A stretch of 64,000 nucleotides of DNA from Casimicrobiaceae bacterium. Its GTDB lineage: Bacteria; Pseudomonadota; Gammaproteobacteria; Burkholderiales; Casimicrobiaceae. Location: NCBI GenBank assembly GCA_026646885.1, contig JAPKHK010000001.1, positions 124,001 to 188,000 of the forward strand, read 5' to 3'. Of the stretch, positions 57,926 to 64,000 are shown piece by piece. The position numbers and the translations under genes are program-made. The stretch's first letter is position 1. Each line of letters opens with the position of its first letter. The notes beneath the pieces are model-generated. The model had not been told where the DNA came from. It worked only from the letters and a program-made list of their open reading frames with translations, and did not search any database.

Positions 57926-60355
57926 GTGCGACTGGCGCTGCTCGCGTTCGCGCTGGGCGTAGGGTTCTTGCAGCGGCAAGCGGCGCTGCCGGATTGGGGT
58001 GGCTGGATTGTTTGCCTGGTTCTGCTGCTCGCCGTGTATGGTGCGCTGGTCCTTGCGCAACTGGGCCGAGCGACGCCGTTGCGCTTGGCCGGTCTTGTTT
58101 TGGCCACGCTGGCGGCTTGTGCTCTCGGATTCTGCTGGGCGAGCTGGCGCGCCCAGCTCCGCCTGGCAGATGCCCTGCCACAGTCCTGGGAGGGCAAGGA
58201 TATACAGGTGGTCGGGGTGGTCGACGAGATGCCGCAGCCGGGCGGAGACGCAAGCCTGCGCTTCGCGCTGGCGGTGGAAAAGGTGCTGACGCCCGAAGCG
58301 GCGGTGCCGACGCGCGTCTCGGTTGCCTGGTATCCAGTTCGGCTGCCGGGCGAGCTCCTTGCTCCTCCGCCGGTACATGCCGGTGAGCGCTGGGCGTTGA
58401 CGCTACGCTTGCGCCGCATCCACGGCAACGTCAATCCCCACGGCTTCGATTTCGAGATCTGGGCGCTGGAACGCAAGCTGCGCGCGAGCGGCTATGTTCG
58501 CAACGACCCGGAGAACCGGCGCCTCGATGCCTTCGCCGGGCGCGCTTGGGATTATGTCGAGCGGCAGCGCGAGGAACTGCGCCAGCGCATCCTCGCCGCC
58601 CTTGACGGCGAGCCCTATGCCGGCGCGATCGTCGCCTTGGCCATTGGCGACCAGCGCGCCATTCCGGCGCCGCAGTGGCAGATTTTCAACCGTACTGGCG
58701 TGGGGCACCTCATCAGCATTTCCGGCCTGCACGTCACACTTTTTGCCACCTTCGTCGGTGGCCTCGCATTCGCGCTTTGGCGGCGATCGACCGCGCTCAG
58801 CTTGCGCCTGCCGGCGCATGCGGCGGCCGGGCTGGTAGGCGTGCTGGCTGCCGCCTGCTACGTGTTGATCGCCGGCTTTCAGGTACCGGCTCAGCGTACA
58901 TTGTATATGCTCGGTGTTGCCGCCGTGGGGCTCTGGCTGGGGCGACCAGGAAGCGCCAGCACGGTGCTGCTCTGGGCCCTGGCGGTGGTGCTGGCGATCG
59001 ATCCCTGGGCCGTACTGGCGGCAGGGTTCTGGTTGTCTTTCGGGGCGGTTGCTTTGCTCTTCTACGTCGGCGGCAATCGCGCCGGCCAAACGCATTGGCT
59101 GCGCGCCGCCGCAACTGCTCAATGGACCATGACACTAGGCCTCGTGCCCCTGCTGCTCCTTTTCTTCCAGCAGGTATCGTTTGCCTCGCCCTTGGCCAAC
59201 GCGGTGGCGATTCCCGTGGTGAGTTTGGTGGTGGTTCCGCTCACCCTGCTCTACCTGGTTTTGCCGCTCGAAGGGCTGCTTCATGCAGCGCATGCGGTTT
59301 TTGCGCTTCTCACAGGCGGCCTGGAGTATCTCGCCGGCCTCCCGGCAGCGGTGTGGCAGCAGCATGCGCCACCGCTCTGGGCGGCCGCTCTGGGTTTGGG
59401 CGGCGCCTTGCTCTTATTGGCGCCCCGCGGACTGCCCGGTCGTTGGCTGGGTGTGCTGTGGTTTGCTCCGGCTTTTCTCGTTCAACCCGAGCGCCCCGCG
59501 CTGGGTGAAGCCTGGATCACCGTGCTCGATGTAGGGCAAGGGACGGCGGTGGTGGTGAAAACCGCTCAACACAGCTTGCTCTACGATACCGGGGCGCGTT
59601 TTGGGCCCGCGAGCGATGCGGGCAATCGGATCGTCGCGCCCTACTTGCGTGCGTCTGGCAGCCCTCGTCTGGGGGCCCTGGTGATCAGCCACCAGGATAC
59701 CGATCACAGCGGCGGGGCGCTGTCGATCCTGCAAGCGGTGCCGGTGGATTGGTTGATGAGTTCGCTTCACTCCGGACACGAAATCAGCGTGTTCGCTGCT
59801 GCGACCGGACTGGCGCATTGGCCTTGCATGACTGGAGATCGCTGGGAATGGGATGACGTGCGCTTCGAGGTGCTTCATCCCATCGAGTCGAATTATGCCG
59901 ACGCAAAGCTCAAGAGCAACGACTTGTCTTGCGTGATCCGGGTGGAAGATCGCCACGGCAGCATGCTGTTGGTGGGAGACATCGAGGCGCGCAGCGAGCG
60001 CGAACTGCTGGCGCGCGCGGGCGAGGCACTGCGCGCCGACGTCTTACTCGTTCCGCACCATGGCAGCAAAACTTCGTCGACGCCGAGCTTTCTCGACGCC
60101 GTTGCACCGCGCCTTGCCGTACTGACCGTGGGCTACCGCAACCGTTTCGCGCATCCCCGAGCGGAGGTTCTTGCGCGCTATCGCGAAAGGAACATCATCG
60201 TTTGGCGTACCGACCACGAAGGTGCCATCGACTTGCGCTTTGGCGCCGCCGGCCCCGAGGTCAGTGGTTTCCGCCGGCTGGAGCGCCGCTATTGGCGCGA
60301 AGCGCCGCAACCCGAGGAAAGCGCCGCGGTCGCGCCAACGCGCTCAGAGCGGTAG
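57926..60355 (+). CDS. comEC: ComEC/Rec2-family DNA uptake channel protein
   Basis: Inner-membrane competence protein of 809 residues that in relatives passes single-stranded DNA into the cytoplasm. An N-terminal region with two helices and an OB-like domain (about 40-190) leads to the Competence domain with about ten membrane segments (about 215-490; VGHLISISGLHVTLFATFVG). The C-terminal metallo-beta-lactamase-like domain (about 525-790) has ITVLDVGQGTAVVVKT and ISHQDTDHSGGALS with the HxDxDH metal motif, then HHGSKTSS. The start is GTG 57926, six bases after the CopD-like gene. Its 3' end overlaps the convergent Lrp-family gene by 12 bases. Whether the strain is naturally competent cannot be told from this gene alone. 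Confidence 0.93.
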   Translation: MRLALLAFALGVGFLQRQAALPDWGGWIVCLVLLLAVYGALVLAQLGRATPLRLAGLVLATLAACALGFCWASWRAQLRLADALPQSWEGKDIQVVGVVDEMPQPGGDASLRFALAVEKVLTPEAAVPTRVSVAWYPVRLPGELLAPPPVHAGERWALTLRLRRIHGNVNPHGFDFEIWALERKLRASGYVRNDPENRRLDAFAGRAWDYVERQREELRQRILAALDGEPYAGAIVALAIGDQRAIPAPQWQIFNRTGVGHLISISGLHVTLFATFVGGLAFALWRRSTALSLRLPAHAAAGLVGVLAAACYVLIAGFQVPAQRTLYMLGVAAVGLWLGRPGSASTVLLWALAVVLAIDPWAVLAAGFWLSFGAVALLFYVGGNRAGQTHWLRAAATAQWTMTLGLVPLLLLFFQQVSFASPLANAVAIPVVSLVVVPLTLLYLVLPLEGLLHAAHAVFALLTGGLEYLAGLPAAVWQQHAPPLWAAALGLGGALLLLAPRGLPGRWLGVLWFAPAFLVQPERPALGEAWITVLDVGQGTAVVVKTAQHSLLYDTGARFGPASDAGNRIVAPYLRASGSPRLGALVISHQDTDHSGGALSILQAVPVDWLMSSLHSGHEISVFAAATGLAHWPCMTGDRWEWDDVRFEVLHPIESNYADAKLKSNDLSCVIRVEDRHGSMLLVGDIEARSERELLARAGEALRADVLLVPHHGSKTSSTPSFLDAVAPRLAVLTVGYRNRFAHPRAEVLARYRERNIIVWRTDHEGAIDLRFGAAGPEVSGFRRLERRYWREAPQPEESAAVAPTRSER

Positions 60356-60802
60356 CGCCAACTCGCACTTGAGTTCACGAAGGGAGACATGCGTACGCAC
60401 CTGCGCCAGGCCCGGCAGCTTGAAAACGAAATCGCGCAGGAAAACATCGTAAGCGGGAATATCGGGCACCAGCACCTTGACCAAATAATCCGCATCACCC
60501 GTGGTTTCGTAAAGCTCGACCACCTCCGGGCGCGCGAGCATCGCATCTTCAAAGGACTCCACCGCGCCGTCGGTATGGCGCGCGATGGAAATATGCAGCC
60601 ACATACACGCGGCCAGCCCGACCCGCTGGCGATCCACTTCGACGGTGTAGCGGCGGATGATCTGGCTGCGCTCCATTTCTTTCACGCGCCGCCAGCAGGG
60701 CGAGGCGGAAAGGCCTACCCGTTCGGCCAATTCTTGGACGGTCAGGCGGCCGTCCCGCTGCAGTTCGCGCAGGATTTTGCGTGAAATCTTATCGATGAGC
60801 AT
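60344..60802 (-). CDS. Lrp/AsnC-family transcriptional regulator
   Basis: DNA-binding regulator of 152 residues. The N-terminal winged helix-turn-helix (about 5-60) reads LQRDGRLTVQELAERVGLSA, then SPCWRRVKEMERSQIIRRY; the C-terminal RAM/effector domain (about 70-145) has VVELYETTGDADYLVKVLVP, which binds amino acids or related effectors and drives oligomerisation. ATG 60802 faces the oxidoreductase gene across 161 bases. The same gap contains a nested palindrome, so it probably regulates itself and that gene. Its likely effector is an aromatic or branched amino acid or oxoacid (inferred). Confidence 0.92.
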   Translation of the reverse strand: MLIDKISRKILRELQRDGRLTVQELAERVGLSASPCWRRVKEMERSQIIRRYTVEVDRQRVGLAACMWLHISIARHTDGAVESFEDAMLARPEVVELYETTGDADYLVKVLVPDIPAYDVFLRDFVFKLPGLAQVRTHVSLRELKCELALPL

Positions 60803-60825
60803 CTGCCGTGATTACCGAACTGGTG

Positions 60826-60879
60826 GGAAAAATTTGCCCAATTGTAGCCTCATTGAGGCAAAAGTAGGCAAGTTTTTCC
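60826..60879. promoter_or_regulatory. nested inverted repeat in the lrp/oxidoreductase divergent region
   Basis: Outer arms GGAAAAATTTGCC (60826-60838) and GGCAAGTTTTTCC (60867-60879) match at 12 of 13 positions as an inverted repeat. An inner perfect repeat GCCTC/GAGGC (60847-60851, 60855-60859) shares nearly the same centre. AT-rich dyads of this kind in a divergent regulator-target gap are typical of Lrp/AsnC operators. The site lies 24-77 bases from the lrp start and 85-138 from the oxidoreductase start. Confidence 0.6.
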
Positions 60880-60963
60880 ACTAGCGTTGGACTACCATTC
60901 CGCCGACGTTGGTTGGCGTATGCCGTTGCGGGATGCAAGCGGCGCGGGCATAGAGGAGCAACG

Positions 60964-63900
60964 ATGGGCAGCATGGCCGATGCGGCGGGGATCGACCGCG
61001 ACTATCAACTCTCGCACAATCTCACCCGCGAGCATGGCCGCGTCTATCTCTCCGGCACTCAAGCGCTGGTGCGGCTGGCCCTGGAGCAAAGCCGGCTCGA
61101 CCGGGTGCGAGGCTGGAACACCGCCGGTTTCATCAGCGGCTACCGCGGCTCGCCTTTGGGCGGCGTGGACCAAACCTTGTGGGCAGCCCAGGCGCTGCTC
61201 GACGCGCACGACATTCGCTTTCTACCCGCCATCAACGAAGAACTGGGTGCCACGGCCGTGGTCGGGGCGCAGCGCGCCGGCGTCGACCCTCGCCGCACCG
61301 TCGAAGGTGTTTTTTCCATGTGGTACGGCAAAGGGCCAGGGGTCGATCGGGCGGCCGATGCCATTCATCATGGCAATGCCTTTGGGTCTTCCCCCAAGGG
61401 CGGCGTGCTGGTGGTGGCCGGTGACGATCACGGCTGTGTCTCGTCCTCGATGCCGCACCAGAGCGAAGGCGTCTTTCAGTCCTGGAGCATGCCTGTACTC
61501 AACCCGGCCAACGTGGCCGAGATTCTCGAGTTCGGGCTCTACGGCTGGGCATTGTCGCGCTTTTCGGGCGCCTGGGTCGGCCTCAAGGCTATTTCCGAAA
61601 CCGTCGAGTCGGGCGCCACCGTCGACCTCGATGCGCTGCGCCGCGACTGGACTCCTCCCGAAGACTACCAGCCGCCGGAGGGCGGCTTGTTCATTCGCAT
61701 GTCCGATTTGCCGGGGCCCGCCTTCGAGGCACGTCTCGCTGCCAAGCTCGATGCAGTGCGCGCCTTTGCCAAGGCCAATAGCATCGATCGGCTGCTCTTG
61801 CCCGCGCCGCAAGCTGACCTGGGTATCGTCACTTGCGGCAAGGGGCATCTCGATCTCTTGGAGGTGCTTCGTCGCTTGGGCTTGTCATTGGCCGAACTCG
61901 AAGCAGCCGGCGTGCGTCTCTACAAGGTCGGACTGACTTTTCCAGTGGAGCCGACGCGGCTCCTGGAATTTGCCAAAGGGTTGCGGGAAATTCTGGTCGT
62001 CGAAGAGAAAGCGCCCATCCTCGAAACCCAAATCAAGGATCTCTTCTACAACCTGCCCAACGCGCAGCGACCGCGCGTGATCGGCAAGCACGATGCCGAG
62101 GGCCGGCCCTTGATCAATGCCCTGGGCGAACTGCGCCCCTCGCGCATCATGCCAGCTTTTGCGGAGTGGCTGGCGCGCGCCAAGCCGGCGCTCGATCGGC
62201 GCCAACGGGTCGCCGATTTTACCGCGCCGCCGGTGCTTTCCAACATTGCCGACAAAGTGCGGCGCATGCCTTATTTTTGCTCGGGCTGTCCCCACAACAC
62301 TTCGACCCGCGTGCCGGAAGGCTCGCGCGCATTGCCCGGCATCGGTTGCCACTACATGGCGACATGGATGAACCGCGAAACCTCGGGCATGACGCAAATG
62401 GGCGGCGAAGGCATCGACTGGGTGGGCCAGGCGATGTTTTCGAGCTGCGGCCATGTCTTCCAGAACTTGGGCGACGGCACTTATTCACATTCCGGCTTGT
62501 TGGCGATTCGCCAGGCAATTGCCGCATATCGCTGGAGCCTACCCCCCGCCCCCCTTCCCGGGGAAGGGGGTGAACACGGTTCGCTGCGCTCCGGTTCGTT
62601 GGAGCACCCCGCCTTGGGGCGGCCCGGCGGCGGGGTGAACATCACCTACAAAGTTCTCTACAACGATGCGGTGGCGATGACCGGTGGGCAGCCGGTGGAA
62701 GGCCGGCTTTCGGTGCGGGATATCGCGCGCCAGGTGGAAGCCGAAGGTGCGGCCCGCGTGGTGGTGGTGAGCGATGAGCCGGAGAAATATCGCGGCCAGG
62801 ATCAGGACTTTCCCAGCGGCACGACTTTTCATCATCGCCGCGAGCTCGACCGGGTGCAGCGCGAGCTGCGCGAAACCCCCGGCGTGACGGTGCTGATCTA
62901 CGACCAGACCTGTGCCGCCGAGAAGCGCCGGCGCCGCAAACGCGGCGAGTTTCCCGACCCGGATCGGCGCGTGTTCATCAACGCGCGTGTGTGCGAAGGT
63001 TGCGGCGATTGCGCCAAGCAGTCCAATTGTCTTTCGGTGCTGCCGGTGGAAACCGAGTTTGGCCGCAAGCGCATGATCGATCAGTCCAGTTGCAACAAGG
63101 ATTACTCCTGTGTCGAGGGCTTCTGCCCTAGCTTCGTCTCGGTGCGTGGCGTGCGGATCAAAAAAGCGCTGGGCGCGGCTTTCGACCCCAAGCGCTTGCA
63201 CGAGGCGGCTGGGAGCCTTGCCGCGCCGCCGGCGTGGCATTGGACCGGACCTTTCGATCTCTTGGTGGCGGGCATGGGCGGCACCGGCGTCGTCACCATT
63301 GGTGCGCTAGTGACCATGGCGGCGCACCTCGAAGGCAAGGAAGCCTCGGCGCTCGACTTCATGGGTTTTTCGCAAAAAGGCGGGGCGGTCTTGTCGCACG
63401 TGCGTTTGGCAGATCGACCGGAATGGCTGAACCAAGCGCGCATCGACACCCAGCAGGCGGATGCCATCCTGGCTTGCGACCTGGTGGTGGGTGCTTCCAA
63501 CGAAGCACTGCAAACGGCGAGCAAGCAGCGCACGCAAATTATCACCAGTACCTATCAGGCGCCCACGCCGGCGGTGCTGCATGATCCCGACGCGCAAATC
63601 CATGCCGAGGCGCTGCTTGCCAAGATGCGCTACGCCGTTGCCGAGCAAGCGTTCCGCAGTTGCGATGGACACGCGCTGTCGATGCGTTTTTTGGGCGACG
63701 CCATCGGGGCCAACATGGTGATGTTGGGTTTTGCCTGGCAAGTCGGGCTGGTGCCGGTGAGCTTGGCGGCGCTCGACCGGGCCATCGAACTCAACGGCGT
63801 GGCGGTGGAAATGAACCGCCAGGCCCTGGCCATCGGACGCCTCGCCGCGGCCGCGCCCGATGTTTTGCAGGCACTGCTGGGTGAATCCCCGGCAGGCGAG

Positions 63901-64000
63901 TCGGCGCCGGATGCCCAGGGGTCATTGGCGGCGCTGATCGACAAGCGCGCTGCGGATCTCGCCGCTTATCAAAACGCCGCTTGGGCCCAGCGCTACCGCG
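60964..64000 (+). CDS. indolepyruvate/2-oxoacid ferredoxin oxidoreductase, IorA-IorB fused type (3' partial)
   Basis: Large oxidoreductase that decarboxylates 2-oxoacids (indolepyruvate or related aryl/branched ones) to acyl-CoA with ferredoxin; TPP and Fe-S dependent. At least 1012 codons lie in the window and the frame is still open at the end; family members run about 1150-1190 residues. Visible parts are a TPP-dependent N-terminal half (GFISGYRGSPLGGVDQTLWA, VVVAGDDHGCVSSSMPHQSE with V for L), PYFCSGCPHNTSTRVPEG and NITYKVLYNDAVAMTGGQPV. Next comes a two-cluster ferredoxin region (NARVCEGCGDC, NCLSVLPVE, SCNKDYSCVEGFCPS), then the gamma-type domain (VAGMGGTGVVTIGALV, DFMGFSQKGGAVLSHVR). 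GAGGAG lies five bases before ATG 60964. About 35 extra residues at 62527-62631 interrupt a conserved stretch. Divergent from an Lrp-family gene. Confidence 0.92.
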   Translation, partial: MGSMADAAGIDRDYQLSHNLTREHGRVYLSGTQALVRLALEQSRLDRVRGWNTAGFISGYRGSPLGGVDQTLWAAQALLDAHDIRFLPAINEELGATAVVGAQRAGVDPRRTVEGVFSMWYGKGPGVDRAADAIHHGNAFGSSPKGGVLVVAGDDHGCVSSSMPHQSEGVFQSWSMPVLNPANVAEILEFGLYGWALSRFSGAWVGLKAISETVESGATVDLDALRRDWTPPEDYQPPEGGLFIRMSDLPGPAFEARLAAKLDAVRAFAKANSIDRLLLPAPQADLGIVTCGKGHLDLLEVLRRLGLSLAELEAAGVRLYKVGLTFPVEPTRLLEFAKGLREILVVEEKAPILETQIKDLFYNLPNAQRPRVIGKHDAEGRPLINALGELRPSRIMPAFAEWLARAKPALDRRQRVADFTAPPVLSNIADKVRRMPYFCSGCPHNTSTRVPEGSRALPGIGCHYMATWMNRETSGMTQMGGEGIDWVGQAMFSSCGHVFQNLGDGTYSHSGLLAIRQAIAAYRWSLPPAPLPGEGGEHGSLRSGSLEHPALGRPGGGVNITYKVLYNDAVAMTGGQPVEGRLSVRDIARQVEAEGAARVVVVSDEPEKYRGQDQDFPSGTTFHHRRELDRVQRELRETPGVTVLIYDQTCAAEKRRRRKRGEFPDPDRRVFINARVCEGCGDCAKQSNCLSVLPVETEFGRKRMIDQSSCNKDYSCVEGFCPSFVSVRGVRIKKALGAAFDPKRLHEAAGSLAAPPAWHWTGPFDLLVAGMGGTGVVTIGALVTMAAHLEGKEASALDFMGFSQKGGAVLSHVRLADRPEWLNQARIDTQQADAILACDLVVGASNEALQTASKQRTQIITSTYQAPTPAVLHDPDAQIHAEALLAKMRYAVAEQAFRSCDGHALSMRFLGDAIGANMVMLGFAWQVGLVPVSLAALDRAIELNGVAVEMNRQALAIGRLAAAAPDVLQALLGESPAGESAPDAQGSLAALIDKRAADLAAYQNAAWAQRYR
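62527..62631 (+). repeat. palindromic repeat element inserted in frame in the oxidoreductase gene
   Basis: About 105 bases that interrupt what in the family reads AIRQAIAA-GVNITYK. The core is a perfect ten-pair hairpin CCCCCTTCCC-G-GGGAAGGGGG (62550-62570); the 5' CCCCGCC and 3' GGCGGGG ends pair too, and a second small dyad CCGCC-TTGG-GGCGG lies near the end. The reading frame stays open and gives a 35-residue Pro/Gly/Glu-rich insert. The base pattern (hairpin, then a TTCGCTGCGCTCC segment) resembles dispersed palindromic repeats of beta-/gammaproteobacterial intergenic regions. No second copy was noticed in the window. Confidence 0.65.

Noticed and set aside
60887-61936. Long plus-strand frame overlapping the oxidoreductase start
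   Set aside because: It is Arg/Ser/Pro/Cys-rich and matches no family; the frame from ATG 60964 carries the conserved oxidoreductase motifs throughout.

Overview
The window is a GC-rich, gene-dense stretch of bacterial chromosome that reads as betaproteobacterial. The signs are a RegB/RegA-type redox two-component pair, a complete che operon with cheD between cheR and cheB, a pyk-fba pair, a nadA-nadC-nadB run, KTSC and DUF3617 small proteins, and a minus-strand tRNA-Gly/tRNA-Cys pair. A GAACG-N2-CGTTC palindrome in front of uvrB resembles the noncanonical LexA box I recall for Gallionella/Nitrosomonadales/Methylophilales-type Betaproteobacteria, which may narrow the placement. I see no prophage, insertion sequence, CRISPR array or rRNA operon.

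Layout. 1-1.7 kb: end of a nitrate/sulfonate-type ABC importer. 1.9-2.8 kb: papain-like protease. 3.2-3.5 kb: two tRNAs with a shared promoter. 3.5-5.5 kb: regB-regA. 5.8-9.3 kb: a secreted FN3/beta-helix protein and an aminotransferase. 9.4-12.3 kb: a broken radical SAM gene, an AraC regulator and two uncharacterised proteins. 12.5-14.5 kb: uvrB. 14.8-29.6 kb, minus strand: a chemotaxis cluster (MCP-like, cheY, STAS, cheA, MCP, cheW, cheR, cheD, cheB) flanked by two paralogous PAS histidine kinases. 29.9-34.6 kb: a five-PAS NarX-type kinase and its NarL-type regulator. 34.9-37.5 kb: trypsin-like protease, membrane FHA protein, small cytochrome c. 37.7-41.3 kb: KTSC protein, S9 peptidase, EamA transporter, DUF3617 protein. 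41.5-49.1 kb: pyk, fba, nadA, nadC, nadB, MFS transporter. 49.3-51.5 kb: TauE-like permease, small membrane protein, tandem Usp. 51.5-60.4 kb: HyuA-HyuB fusion, NIT-domain MCP, CopD-like protein, ComEC. 60.3-64 kb: Lrp/AsnC regulator divergent from a large 2-oxoacid (indolepyruvate) ferredoxin oxidoreductase that runs off the window.

How it works together. Much of the window is signal transduction: four histidine kinases, CheA, three receptor-type proteins and several response regulators, suggesting a motile bacterium that senses redox state and energy status. The nad genes form one de novo NAD branch (aspartate to quinolinate to nicotinate mononucleotide). The Lrp-family gene and the divergent oxidoreductase look like a local regulator-target pair with an operator-like palindrome between them.

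The points most worth a second look are: an in-frame palindromic repeat of about 105 bp inside the oxidoreductase gene; two 24-residue MshEN-type (c-di-GMP-binding-like) motifs inside CheA; the noncanonical LexA-type box at uvrB; and the nested palindrome between the Lrp regulator and the oxidoreductase.
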